This document shows, piece by piece, positions 33,121 through 42,533 of a stretch of 54,187 bases of DNA. The notes under the pieces were generated by a model that was not told the origin of the DNA, made no database searches, and saw only the letters and a list, made by a program, of their open reading frames with translations. Made by a program: the position numbers and the translations under genes. Source of the DNA: Actinomyces succiniciruminis (lineage in GTDB: Bacteria; Actinomycetota; Actinomycetes; Actinomycetales; Actinomycetaceae); the NCBI RefSeq assembly GCF_900002405.1, contig NZ_LK995460.1, forward strand, positions 704 to 54,890. The letters run 5' to 3'. The stretch's first letter is position 1. Each line of letters begins with the position of its first letter.

Positions 33121-35565
33121 TCACGGCTGCTCGATGCGAGCGGGTGCGCGCAGAGTGCGGTGGCGCCCAACGACGGCGTCGGACCCGGTGACTCGGAAGG
33201 ATGCCTCTGCACGCACATTATCGCTGGAGGAGCCCACCCGCAGATCCACATCTCCGGCCTCGACCATCCAGTGCATGTCCCCGTCCAGCAGGGCCAGCAG
33301 GCTCGGAGCCACCTCGAAAACGACGATGGCAGACTCACCGGCCGCAAGTTCGATGCGCTGGAAGCCGATTAGTTCCTGAACGGGACGAGTCGTCGTGGCG
33401 TAGCGGTCGGTGGCGTAGAGCTGGACTATCTCGGTGCCGGTCCGTTCCCCGGTATTGGTCACCGCGACGCGTGCCGACACAGTGCCGTCGGGCGCGATGG
33501 ACTCAGCGTCCAACTCAAGTTCGGAGTATGCGAAAGACGTGTAGGACAGGCCGTATCCGAACGCATAACGCGGAGTGTGAGGCATGTCGACGTACTCGGG
33601 AAAACCCACCGACTCGCCCTGATGCCACTGGGAACCGTTGGGGTGGTTGTAGTAGACCGGCACTTGTCCGGCGCTGCGGGCGACGGACACGGGCAGGCGC
33701 CCGGTAGCGTCGACGGCGCCGGTCAGGACGTCAACGATGGCTTGTCCCCCGACCTCGGCCGGGTTCCACACCTCAAGTAGGGCGCTGAGCCCATCGGCGG
33801 CATCGGAGGAGACGGGCCGACCATCCATGTGAATGCCGATGGCGGGAACGCCGAGCGCTTCGATCCGTCGCAGCAGCCCCTCCTGCGAGGCGGGCAGACC
33901 CACCTCCGTCGAATCGATTCCCTCACCCATTGTGGCAATGGAACCCGTCCCGTTCTTGCCGCCGAGCATGAGAATGACGAGGTCTGTATCCGTTGCCGCC
34001 GTAAGCGCTTCCTCATACCCGGCGTCGGAGTCTCCCGCGACTTCGTATCCACGTACCCAATCGATCTCGCTGTTGGCCAGGCGCTCACGCAACTCATCGA
34101 GGATACAGCGGGCGTCGGGGTGGAAGGCGCCCAGGATGGCGTCGAATTCCTCCCGTTCGTCGGACTGGACGGGCGTTCCGGGAATCGTGTCGTATCCGGT
34201 GGTCGTCTCGGCGTCGGCATCGATGGTGCCGGCCATGGAGGCACGCGCGGCCAGCACGCCCTCGGCCATGGACTCGTGCGTGTAACCGGCGAAGTGGAAG
34301 CGGGCATTCACGGCCTGGGGGCCGACGACGAGCACGCGTCCGGGGGCGCGGTCGCCCGTCGCGGGGAGCGGCAGGATACCGTCGTTGCGCAGCAGCACGA
34401 TGGACTCGCGGGCGCTGCGCAGGGCGGTCTCACGGGCCCGCTCGCGAGCGACTCCGGTGAAGGGGACCGTCAGTCCGGCCCCCTCGCGGGCATAGGGATC
34501 CTCGAACAGTCCCATGCGGAACTTGGCCTCCAACACTCGGCGCACTGCACGATCCAGCGCGGCCATGTCCGCCCGGCCGGAGTCGAAGCGGGCGGCAAGC
34601 TCATCGTTGAACCCCTGGATTTCATGCCATTCGGCATCCATGCCGGCGGTAAGGGCGCGTTGCCCCGCGTCGGCGAAGGTCGCGGCGACCTTCTGGAATG
34701 CGTGCATGTTGCCGATGGCGCCGTAGTCGGAGACGACCACACCCGTGAATCCCATCTCCTCGCGGAGCAGGCCGGTGAGCAGGCTGCGGGATCCGGATGC
34801 GACTTCGCCATTGATCGAGTTGTAGCAGGGCATGACGCCCCCGAGCCCGGCATTAATAGCAGCCTGGAAGGGCTTGGCGTAGACCTCGCGCAGGAGGCGG
34901 GCGGTCACGGGTGCGTGAGCACCATGGATACCCCCCTCTGAGCCGTGGAAGCCGACGAAGTGCTTGGCAACCGCCTCGGTGCGCCGGCCGGTGCCGTCGT
35001 CGGCCTGAAGGCCACGGGTGAAGGCGGCACCCAGGGCACCGGCCAACGTGGGGTCCTCGCCGTAGGCCTCGCCGAAACGTCCCATGCGGGGGTCTCGGGC
35101 GATGTCGAGTACTGGGGCAAGGGAATAAGTGATGCCGACAGCCCGTTCCTGAGCGCCGACGATCCGTCCGAGTTCCTTCTCCAGCTCCGGGTCGAAGGAG
35201 GCGCCGCGACCGATTCCGTTGGGGAGGGAGACGGCACCGGGCAGATACGCGCCGCAAACGGCCTCCATGTGGAAGGCCGCGGGGATGCCGTGGGGCTGAC
35301 GGGCAATGATCTCGGCCTGGAGACGGCGCTGGAACGCCGCCACCTCGGCAAGATCGGTGACTCGTCGCATTTCCAGGGTGGTGACGTGACCGACTCCGAG
35401 CGGCGTCCCCGCGACAACGGCCTGGATGTCCGTGTCGGCGTCGCAGCTGCGGGGGAACACGCATTGCAGCTGGCTGAGCTTCTCGGCCGTGGGCATGTCT
35501 GCGAGTAGACGGTCGGCGCGTTGCGCCGGACTGAGGCTGGTGTCCAACCAGGGTGCGCTGTGCAT
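33121..35565 (-). CDS. GH3 beta-glycosidase
   Basis: An 814-residue family 3 hydrolase with all usual modules. The N-terminal TIM barrel carries VAKHFVGFHGSEGG and the nucleophile VVVSDYGAIG (D280). An alpha/beta sandwich follows with GRVLVVGP and the LMLGGKNGTGSIATMGEGIDS region, and the C-terminal fibronectin-III-like domain has FGYGLSYTSFAYSELEL. It acts on beta-glucose or beta-xylose at chain ends. There is no signal peptide. The ATG at 35565 follows AAGGAGA. It lies inside the minus-strand operon, 60 bp after the GH43-like gene and 45 bp before the DUF5605-like gene, so it probably helps trim the imported oligosaccharide. Confidence 0.93.
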   Translation of the reverse strand: MHSAPWLDTSLSPAQRADRLLADMPTAEKLSQLQCVFPRSCDADTDIQAVVAGTPLGVGHVTTLEMRRVTDLAEVAAFQRRLQAEIIARQPHGIPAAFHMEAVCGAYLPGAVSLPNGIGRGASFDPELEKELGRIVGAQERAVGITYSLAPVLDIARDPRMGRFGEAYGEDPTLAGALGAAFTRGLQADDGTGRRTEAVAKHFVGFHGSEGGIHGAHAPVTARLLREVYAKPFQAAINAGLGGVMPCYNSINGEVASGSRSLLTGLLREEMGFTGVVVSDYGAIGNMHAFQKVAATFADAGQRALTAGMDAEWHEIQGFNDELAARFDSGRADMAALDRAVRRVLEAKFRMGLFEDPYAREGAGLTVPFTGVARERARETALRSARESIVLLRNDGILPLPATGDRAPGRVLVVGPQAVNARFHFAGYTHESMAEGVLAARASMAGTIDADAETTTGYDTIPGTPVQSDEREEFDAILGAFHPDARCILDELRERLANSEIDWVRGYEVAGDSDAGYEEALTAATDTDLVILMLGGKNGTGSIATMGEGIDSTEVGLPASQEGLLRRIEALGVPAIGIHMDGRPVSSDAADGLSALLEVWNPAEVGGQAIVDVLTGAVDATGRLPVSVARSAGQVPVYYNHPNGSQWHQGESVGFPEYVDMPHTPRYAFGYGLSYTSFAYSELELDAESIAPDGTVSARVAVTNTGERTGTEIVQLYATDRYATTTRPVQELIGFQRIELAAGESAIVVFEVAPSLLALLDGDMHWMVEAGDVDLRVGSSSDNVRAEASFRVTGSDAVVGRHRTLRAPARIEQP

Positions 35566-35625
35566 TCGGGGTCTCCTTATCGGGTCGTGTATTTGCAGGC
35601 AATCTGTTGCGGCCGCAGTCGGCGG

Positions 35626-36834
35626 TCAGTCGAAGTCCTCGACGCGCCACTCGTCGTGCCAGTCGATCCGGACGCGGTCGTCGTCAAAGCGAATCGGGAG
35701 CCAGACATAGTCGGCCACGGCGGTGTCGGCGCCATTCAGTTCATAGAGAGAGGCCTCGACGGCGGGGCTGGGCGCGGGGTCCAGGATTGTCTCGGCGTCG
35801 GCGCGCTGCCCGCCCATGGGCCTGAACCGCTCGGCGAAGCCCTGCTGCACCAGGCGGGCGTCACCGTTCCAGGCGGGCAGCCAACGGTCGGCCAACGCGA
35901 TGTACAGGTCCTGTTTGCCCGGATGCCGGAAGACCGACGAGATCTGCGAACGGTAAGAGGTTCCGGTGATATCACCGGCGTGTGGATCGCCCTGCTCACT
36001 CCACGGCCCGTGGTAGCTGGGAGCGGTTGCGACCATGGATGGGTTGGGCAGGTAGCCGGTGGTCCCAGAGGTGATCAAATAGTGGTGCCCTCCCCGCTCG
36101 AAGTATGCGGGGGCCTCACGCACGTAGGGAGGTTGCAGCCGGGGGAAGTGGGTGGAGTAGTAGCCGGTGACGTCGGTGTAGTCGGTGGTGAGGTCGGCGC
36201 AGATCAGTTCGGAGTGGACCCGTTCGTAGTAGTAGTAGCCCTTGGCGTCGGTGGGGTCCACGACCAGGTCGAAGTCGCCGGCGTTCATGCCCAACGGCTT
36301 GAAGTCTCGGTGTGCCATCCGGTAGGGGCCGAGCAGATTGTCCGCAACCAGCACGCTGGAGCGCTGCCCGTGTCGGCTCATGACCTTGACCCAGCATACG
36401 AACAATCCCGTCTCCGCATTGAAGACGATGTGTGGACGGTCCAGCTTCGCGGCCGGGTGGAGCGGGGAGGAGGGATCGTCCGGCTCCGGCGGGATGATCA
36501 GCCCACAGTCCTCCCAGTTGTACAGATCGGTGGAGCGGTAGGCGCGCACACCCCAGTGCCAGGTGGAACCGTCGGGGGTGGTGCGCTCCTTGTTCTCGCC
36601 GTACCAGTAGTAGACGCCGTCGACGACGATGATTGATCCGCCATGGGCCTGGATGCGTTTGCCCTCGGTGTCGTACCAGGGACGTCCGGGAGTGAAGCAG
36701 GTGCGGCGACACACACGCCCCGCATCCGGTAGGGACTCCGGGTGAATGGGCGGAAATGCTGCGAGGTGGAAAGGTGACGCATCCGCATCATTCGTGCCGG
36801 CCACTGGCGGGGGGTTCGGAACGTTCATGCTCAT
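35626..36834 (-). CDS. GH43-like beta-propeller glycosidase
   Basis: A 402-residue protein beginning PWYDTEGKRIQAHGGSIIVVDGVYYWYGENKE, the opening of GH43 proteins near the exo-beta-1,3-galactanase branch. The general acid is visible as VREAPAYF (E240). The usual catalytic base Asp of GH43 is not at the expected place (AHGGS instead of a D-P-type motif), as known for that branch. The ATG overlaps the stop of GH78-3 by four bases (ATGA), which implies translational coupling. There is no signal peptide. It is cytoplasmic and co-expressed with rhamnosidase, GH3 and the ABC importer. Galactosidase activity would fit rhamnose-galactose glycans such as arabinogalactan or rhamnogalacturonan side chains, but this is an inference. 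Confidence 0.82.
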   Translation of the reverse strand: MSMNVPNPPPVAGTNDADASPFHLAAFPPIHPESLPDAGRVCRRTCFTPGRPWYDTEGKRIQAHGGSIIVVDGVYYWYGENKERTTPDGSTWHWGVRAYRSTDLYNWEDCGLIIPPEPDDPSSPLHPAAKLDRPHIVFNAETGLFVCWVKVMSRHGQRSSVLVADNLLGPYRMAHRDFKPLGMNAGDFDLVVDPTDAKGYYYYERVHSELICADLTTDYTDVTGYYSTHFPRLQPPYVREAPAYFERGGHHYLITSGTTGYLPNPSMVATAPSYHGPWSEQGDPHAGDITGTSYRSQISSVFRHPGKQDLYIALADRWLPAWNGDARLVQQGFAERFRPMGGQRADAETILDPAPSPAVEASLYELNGADTAVADYVWLPIRFDDDRVRIDWHDEWRVEDFD

Positions 36835-39782
36835 CGCAGCTCCTTGATGGCAGCACCTATCACGGTCTCGATCCGCTCCCGCAGGCCAGGTGGGGCGAAA
36901 CGGGGGTCGGGCGTCAACTCGGGGGCGATAGTCGACGGCGGCCGGTCGAGCAGCGGTCGCATGCGACGAGCCAGACCGGCGGAGTCGACGGTGAGGTCCC
37001 CGGCGTCCGCCATTACTGCGATGAGCGCCTCCCAGGCGGCGGGGTCGTCCATGAGTTCGCGCACGGTCCGGGGGCGCGGCCGCTCGCGGGCGGGCAGCGG
37101 CGCCGCGAAGGCATGATGGCCGGGGCCGATGTCCACGGCCGCAGTGTCCGGTGAGTCGTCGGGCAGGCGGACCGTACCGGTCACGCCAACGGGCAGGTCC
37201 GCCGTGAGCTCCAGGACGCCGTTGTGAACCTCCCAACTCACGGCGATCCGACCGTAGGGACTCAGGTGGCTGGTGGCGGCGGAGGTGACGCCGTCGATGG
37301 GCGCAGGCGCGATCTCAACGTGCCCCCACCCCGGTACTGCGGGCGACAGTCCCGCCAGGCCCCGGTGCAGCCAGTCGGCGACGGCGCCCAGCGCGTAGTG
37401 GTTGAAGCTGGTCATCTCCCCGGGGTTGATGTCCCCGTTAGGCAACATGGAGTCCCAACGCTCCCAGATAGTGGTGGCCCCCATGGTCACCGGGTACAGC
37501 CATGATGGGCACTCGGTCTGGAGCAGCAGACGGCCGGCTACGTCGGCGTGCCCGGTGGCGACCAGGGCCGGGATGACCAGCGGGGTGCCGACGAAGCCGG
37601 TGGCGATGTGGAATCCTGACAGGCGCACCAGATCGGCCAGGCGTTCCCCAGCGAATGCCCGCTGCTGCGCGGTCGGAAGCAGGCCCCAGCAGATGGCGAG
37701 CGCGTAGACGGTCTGGGCGTCGGAGTGGATCCGGCCGGCGGGGGTGACGAAGGCGCGGTTGAAGGCGGCACGTGCTTCATCGGCCAGACGCCGGTAATGC
37801 GCTGCGACGACGGCCTCGTTAAGCCTGTCTGCGGTGTCGGCGACGACGCGGGCTGAGCGGGCGAAATAGGCGGTGGCGACCACGTCGGGGTCGGCCTTCG
37901 CGTCAGCCGGACGGTCCGGCGGGGCGGTCGGATCCAGCCAGTCGCCGAATTGGAAACCACCAGACCAGATGCGGTCCTCCCCGGCCAGCGCGGCAACGCG
38001 GTCCACCCAGGCGCGCATAGAGGGCAGCTGGGCACGCAGCACCTCAGGGTCGCCCGTGGCCTCGTAGACGGCCCAGGGCACCAGGGTGGCGGCGTCTCCC
38101 CAGGCGGCAGCTGGAGCATGCTTCACGGTCGGCTCGAAGGTGGGGGTGAAGTGCCGCACGCCTCCGTCCGCGTACTGCTCGGCAGCGAGGTCGATCAGCC
38201 AGGACTGCAGGAACGAGGTGGTGTCGAACAGGTAGGCGGCGGTGGGTGCGAAAGCCTGAATGTCTCCGGTCCAGCCGAGCCGTTCGTCGCGCTGGGGGCA
38301 GTCGGTGGGGATGGAAACGAAGTTGCCACGTGTCGACCACACGACGTTGTCATGCAGTTGGTTCAGGAGCGGATGGGAGCAGCGGAAGGCGCCGGCCGGT
38401 TCCAGGTCGGAGCCGATGATTACCAGTTCGACATCCTGGGCGGCCAAGTCCGGAATACCGGAGACCTCGGCGTAGCGCAGACCGTGGAGGGTGAGCGTGG
38501 GCTGGAGAACATGTTCTCCAGCGTCGGGCAGGATCCAGGTGTCGGTGGCGCGTGCCGCTCGCAGGGGGCGGATACCGAGTTCACCGTCCTCGAGGACCTC
38601 GGCATGGCGGATGGTGATCTCGGTGCCGGATTCCAGTCCGCGTACGGTCAGGCGGACGACGCCGACGGCGTTCTGTCCGAAGTCGACCAGAGTCTTGCCG
38701 CTCGGCGAGTTCCAGACCCGCTGGGCGGGCAGAGCGCCGGTGGGACGGATGCGGGGCGCGACCTGGGGAACGAGCTTTGGAGATGTGGCGCCACGGGCGG
38801 CGCCGGACGGGGCGGCGGACACGATCTCAACACGGTGGGCGGATGCGCTGGGGCCCGCCAGGCGCAGGTCCGTACTCTGCCCGTCGTAGAGGTCGTCGGC
38901 GACGACGGCGGACTCGGCGGCGGTCCAGGACTCGTCGGTGGCGATGACGGTGTGGGTGCCGTCGGCCGTGGTGAGCTCGAGCTGGGCGGCCAGAGCGAGC
39001 CGGTCGCCGTATACCGCCGCGTCACCCAGGTAGCCGAGGTGTCCGCGCCACCAGCCGTTGCCGAGGAGCACATCGACCCGGTTGGTGCCGGGGTGCAGCA
39101 ATTCGGTGACGTCCCAGGTGACCACTTGGAGCCTGTGGGTGTATGAGGTCCAGCCGGGGTTGAGGACGGAGTCGTCCACACGTACGTCATTGATACGGGG
39201 CTCGCAGACGCCGTGGGCGGTGGCCCGTAGACGGGCTGCGAGCAGGCCTTCCGGTACCTCGACCGTCCGGGAGATTACGGGCGCCCGCTCGCCGACGCCG
39301 CCGATGTCGACCGGGGCGATGAAGGCGGCCTCCCAGTCAGCCGCATCGAGGAGGGCGGCCTCGACCTCGACCCGGGCGGACCACGGTGACCACGCTGAAC
39401 CGTCGGCGCTCACGGGCGTTGCGTCTGCCCCGGGTTGCGAGGCGGCTTCCGCGCCGATGGGAACAGCGGCATGACCGACGTCCTCCGTTCTCCCGCGCAC
39501 GCGGATGCGGACGGTGGCGGATTGGCGGGAGGCCAGCGGCGTCGTCGGCCAGGGCACGAGGATCTGCTCCGCAGATTTGACCGTCACCAGTTCGATTTCG
39601 TGCCCCTCCTCTCCTCCGCGGGTGACCTCCACCTCGTATTCCTCCTGACGCCACCCGTCGGGAGCACTGCTGATCCGCCATGACAGGCGCGGCGTAGCGG
39701 TTTCGACGGCTAGCAGTCGTGCGGCGGCGCGATGATGCTCGAAGCGCAGGTCGACGACGGACGGGGCGGTGTGAGCGGACAT
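36831..39782 (-). CDS. GH78 alpha-L-rhamnosidase 3 (in ABC operon)
   Basis: A 983-residue cytoplasmic rhamnosidase. After the N-terminal modules come VLLGNGWWRGHLGYLGD and LVDFGQNAVGVVRL. The catalytic DCPQRDERLGWTGD has D494 and E500 (general acid), and E774 in TTIWERWDSMLPNGD is the base candidate. It closely parallels GH78-2, including a C-terminal tail of about 90 residues starting RTVRELMDDPAAW. The ATG at 39782 follows GGAG; an upstream start at 39830 would run into a hairpin. It is the first enzyme gene after the transporter genes, and its stop overlaps the start of the GH43-like gene. Confidence 0.94.
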   Translation of the reverse strand: MSAHTAPSVVDLRFEHHRAAARLLAVETATPRLSWRISSAPDGWRQEEYEVEVTRGGEEGHEIELVTVKSAEQILVPWPTTPLASRQSATVRIRVRGRTEDVGHAAVPIGAEAASQPGADATPVSADGSAWSPWSARVEVEAALLDAADWEAAFIAPVDIGGVGERAPVISRTVEVPEGLLAARLRATAHGVCEPRINDVRVDDSVLNPGWTSYTHRLQVVTWDVTELLHPGTNRVDVLLGNGWWRGHLGYLGDAAVYGDRLALAAQLELTTADGTHTVIATDESWTAAESAVVADDLYDGQSTDLRLAGPSASAHRVEIVSAAPSGAARGATSPKLVPQVAPRIRPTGALPAQRVWNSPSGKTLVDFGQNAVGVVRLTVRGLESGTEITIRHAEVLEDGELGIRPLRAARATDTWILPDAGEHVLQPTLTLHGLRYAEVSGIPDLAAQDVELVIIGSDLEPAGAFRCSHPLLNQLHDNVVWSTRGNFVSIPTDCPQRDERLGWTGDIQAFAPTAAYLFDTTSFLQSWLIDLAAEQYADGGVRHFTPTFEPTVKHAPAAAWGDAATLVPWAVYEATGDPEVLRAQLPSMRAWVDRVAALAGEDRIWSGGFQFGDWLDPTAPPDRPADAKADPDVVATAYFARSARVVADTADRLNEAVVAAHYRRLADEARAAFNRAFVTPAGRIHSDAQTVYALAICWGLLPTAQQRAFAGERLADLVRLSGFHIATGFVGTPLVIPALVATGHADVAGRLLLQTECPSWLYPVTMGATTIWERWDSMLPNGDINPGEMTSFNHYALGAVADWLHRGLAGLSPAVPGWGHVEIAPAPIDGVTSAATSHLSPYGRIAVSWEVHNGVLELTADLPVGVTGTVRLPDDSPDTAAVDIGPGHHAFAAPLPARERPRPRTVRELMDDPAAWEALIAVMADAGDLTVDSAGLARRMRPLLDRPPSTIAPELTPDPRFAPPGLRERIETVIGAAIKELR

Positions 39783-39830
39783 TGCGGAGTCTCCGGAGGG
39801 TTTGGTGGATGAATGGGCTGTGGGCGGCAA

Positions 39831-39876
39831 CGTCCTACCCGGTGGTCGTGAGGAGGAACGACCACCGGGTAGGACG
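39831..39876 (-). terminator. 19-bp perfect hairpin between oppF-like gene and GH78-3
   Basis: Bases 39831-39849 and 39858-39876 are exact complements with an eight-base loop. The structure begins seven bases after the ATPase stop and about 50 bases before the GH78-3 start, inside an otherwise tightly packed operon. There is no T-tract. It may act as a partial terminator or a 3'-end protector that sets the ratio of transporter to enzyme message. Confidence 0.65.
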
Positions 39877-39882
39877 TCGGGG

Positions 39883-40734
39883 TCAGGCGGTGTGTGCCAG
39901 GGCTAGGCGCGCCCGGCGGCGGGACCGCTGTTTGACGGGGTCGGCGACGGGCGCCGCCATCTGTAGCCGACGCGTGTACTCGTGCGCCGGTGCCGTGGCT
40001 ACCTGGTGCGCATCGCCGAGTTCGACTATCCGTCCCTGGTACAGGACGGCGATGCGGTCGCTCACGCGATTGACCACGCCGAGGTCATGGCTGATGAACA
40101 GGTAGGCGACGCCAGTGGCCTGCTGTATGTCCTCGAAGAGCGTGAGCACGCGCGCCTGAGTGGTGACGTCCAGGGCGGAGGTGGGCTCGTCACAGATGAT
40201 CACGGCGGGGTCCAGTGCGAGCGCCCGAGCGATGGCGATACGTTGGCGCTGACCACCGGAGAACTCGCGGGGGTAACGGCCCGCGGTGTCCGCAGGCATG
40301 TTGACGGCGTCGAGCAGCTCCAGGACCCGTTTTCGGGAGTTCTCAATGCCGGCGGCCTGCAGGGGCTCGGTGAGAATGTCGCCGATTCGCATGGCGGGGT
40401 TCAGTGAGGTGTACGGGTCCTGGAAGACGACCTGGATGTCTCGGGCGATGGCGCGGCGCTCGGCACGGGAGACATTGGAGATGCGTCTGCCGCGGAAGCG
40501 GATTTCCCCAGCGGAGACAGGGGCCAGGCCCAGAATGGCACGGCCGATCGTGGTCTTGCCGGAACCGGATTCGCCGACCACGGAAAGGGTCTCGCCTGCG
40601 TGCAGGTCAAGGCTGACGCCGTGAATGACGGTGGTCCCCGCGCCCCGCTTGGCACCCGGGAAGGTGACGACGAGTTCATCGACTTCCAGGAGCGGAGTAC
40701 CGGTGGACGGCGGTTGGGCGTTCGTGCTGGTCAT
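39883..40734 (-). CDS. ABC transporter ATPase, OppF/DppF type
   Basis: A 283-residue ATP-binding subunit of an oligopeptide/dipeptide-type importer. Walker A is GESGSGKT (residues 54-61), followed by the Q-loop FQDPYTSLNP, the signature FSGGQRQRIAIARAL, Walker B VIICDEPTSALD and the switch His in FISHDLGV. The C-terminus is shorter than in many OppF proteins, with a basic tail. The ATG overlaps the stop of the fused permease-ATPase gene (ATGA), showing translational coupling. It pairs with the ATPase half of that fusion. Given the glycosidase genes in the same operon, the cargo is probably an oligosaccharide or glycoside rather than a peptide. Confidence 0.9.
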   Translation of the reverse strand: MTSTNAQPPSTGTPLLEVDELVVTFPGAKRGAGTTVIHGVSLDLHAGETLSVVGESGSGKTTIGRAILGLAPVSAGEIRFRGRRISNVSRAERRAIARDIQVVFQDPYTSLNPAMRIGDILTEPLQAAGIENSRKRVLELLDAVNMPADTAGRYPREFSGGQRQRIAIARALALDPAVIICDEPTSALDVTTQARVLTLFEDIQQATGVAYLFISHDLGVVNRVSDRIAVLYQGRIVELGDAHQVATAPAHEYTRRLQMAAPVADPVKQRSRRRARLALAHTA

Positions 40735-42533
40735 GACTCGACCTCCATGAGTTCGACGCTGAGGGAGGAGGACAGCAGGTCGCGCGTGTACTCCTCGCGG
40801 GGGTGGGCGAACAGGGATTCGACGTCCTGAGTCTCGATGATCTCGCCGTCCTTCATGACCGAGACGGTGTCGCACAGGTCGGCGACGACGCCGAGGTTGT
40901 GGGTGACGAAGATGAGGGCGAGGCCACGCTGACGAGCCAGTTCACGCAGCAGATCCAGGACCTCGGCCTGTACGGTGACGTCCAGGGCGGTGGTCGGCTC
41001 GTCGGCGACGATGACATCCGGGTCGCATGCGAGTGCGCCACAGATGAGCACCCGCTGGGCCATACCGCCGGAGATCTCGTGCGGATACAGGCCCATGACG
41101 CGTTCGGCATCGTCGATGCCGACGGAGTGCAGCAGGGAGATGGTCCGCTCCCGTATCTGATCCTTCGACAGGTCGGTAACGGCACGCATGCCGTAGGCGA
41201 GTTGCTTCCCGATGGTGAAGGACGGGTCGAGGTTGCTCATGGGCTCCTGAGGCACGTAGGCGACCTTGTGTCCGCGGGTGGTCTGCATGGCGCCCTCGTC
41301 GGCAAGCACGTCGACGCCGTCGATCATGATCGTGCCGCCCAGTTTGAGCGCCTCCTTGGGGAGGATGCCCAGCACGGAGAAGGCGATCTGTGACTTGCCG
41401 GATCCAGACTCCCCGACGAGCCCGTGAATCTCTCCCTTGTGCACATCCAAATCGATACCGTGGACGACCTCCCGGAAACCACTGTCGGTGGTGTAGCCGA
41501 CGCGCAGACCGCGGATGGAAACGGCGGCCTGCGGGTCCGGGGCGGCGACGACGTCGTCCCGGTGAGCGGCGATGGTGACCTCCAGCGCATCGCGGCGCTG
41601 GCGGCGGGTGACGACGCGCGCCCGGGCGGAGGCCTGAAGCGCATCGGACAGGGCATTACCCAGGAGGATGAGGGCGAGGATGGTCACCGAAATGACCAGA
41701 GCCGGCCAGAGGACGGCGACGGGGTTGTTGTAGATGCCGTTGAAGGAGACCTGGAGCATGACGCCCCAGGAGACGCCGGCCGGATCGCCGAGCCCGAGGA
41801 ACGACATTCCCGCCTCGGTGCCGATGCCGGAGGCGAGGATGAAGGCGCCCTGGATGACGATGGGGGCGCGCACGGCCCACAGGATGTGGCGACCGATGAT
41901 GCGGGCGTCGGACAGCCCGACAACGCGGGCCGCGTCGACGTAGAGCTCGTTGCGTACCGAGACGACCACAGAGCGCACCAGGCGGTAGTAGGTCGGCGCG
42001 GTCAGCAGGCCGAAGACGGCCATCATGACCGGGATGTTCGGGCCGGTGACCGCGTACAAGGCGATGAGCAGGATGATGGAGGGCAACGACATCAGCACGT
42101 CGGTGACAAAGCCGGCCACGGTTTCGAAGCGGCCGCGGTAGAAGCCGGCCACGAGTCCGCTGCTCACGCCCACCAGTAGGGAGACGCCGAGCATCAGCAG
42201 GCAGGAGATGACGGTCTGCCGGGACCCCCAGATGAGGCGGGAGAGGATGTCACGTCCCGAGCCGTCACCGCCGAGCGGGTGCCCGGGGGTACCTGGCGCG
42301 GCGTTGGTGGCTGCGAGGTCGGTGACGTTCGGACCGTACCGAGCCAGCAGCGGGGCGAAGACGGCGGTGAGGACGACCGCTGCCACAATGAGTAGACAAA
42401 TGTCCGCGAGGGGGTTGCGCAGGAGTCGGAGTAATACGCTGCTATCCGCGCTCTCTCTGCCATCGCCGCCGGACGTGTCTGTAACAGTATCTGAGACGTT
42501 TGTTTCGGTTGTGGGAGTGGTTGGCGTGCTCAT
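40731..42533 (-). CDS. Fused ABC permease-ATPase (OppC-OppD type)
   Basis: A 600-residue fusion. Residues 1-300 are a DppC-type permease: a first helix (DICLLIVAAVVLTAVFAPLL), the PLGGDGSGRDILSRLIWGSR segment, and the EAA loop around YVDAARVVGLSDARIIGRHIL. Residues from about 330 to 600 are an OppD-type ATPase with Walker A GESGSGKS, Q-loop YVPQEPMSNLDP, signature ISGGMAQRVLI, Walker B VIVADEPTTALD and FVTHNLGV. The fusion is a known architecture in actinobacteria. The reading frame is continuous, so it is not an annotation artefact. Both ends overlap their neighbours by ATGA. It forms one half of the inner-membrane complex with the separate permease and ATPase. Confidence 0.92.
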   Translation of the reverse strand: MSTPTTPTTETNVSDTVTDTSGGDGRESADSSVLLRLLRNPLADICLLIVAAVVLTAVFAPLLARYGPNVTDLAATNAAPGTPGHPLGGDGSGRDILSRLIWGSRQTVISCLLMLGVSLLVGVSSGLVAGFYRGRFETVAGFVTDVLMSLPSIILLIALYAVTGPNIPVMMAVFGLLTAPTYYRLVRSVVVSVRNELYVDAARVVGLSDARIIGRHILWAVRAPIVIQGAFILASGIGTEAGMSFLGLGDPAGVSWGVMLQVSFNGIYNNPVAVLWPALVISVTILALILLGNALSDALQASARARVVTRRQRRDALEVTIAAHRDDVVAAPDPQAAVSIRGLRVGYTTDSGFREVVHGIDLDVHKGEIHGLVGESGSGKSQIAFSVLGILPKEALKLGGTIMIDGVDVLADEGAMQTTRGHKVAYVPQEPMSNLDPSFTIGKQLAYGMRAVTDLSKDQIRERTISLLHSVGIDDAERVMGLYPHEISGGMAQRVLICGALACDPDVIVADEPTTALDVTVQAEVLDLLRELARQRGLALIFVTHNLGVVADLCDTVSVMKDGEIIETQDVESLFAHPREEYTRDLLSSSLSVELMEVES

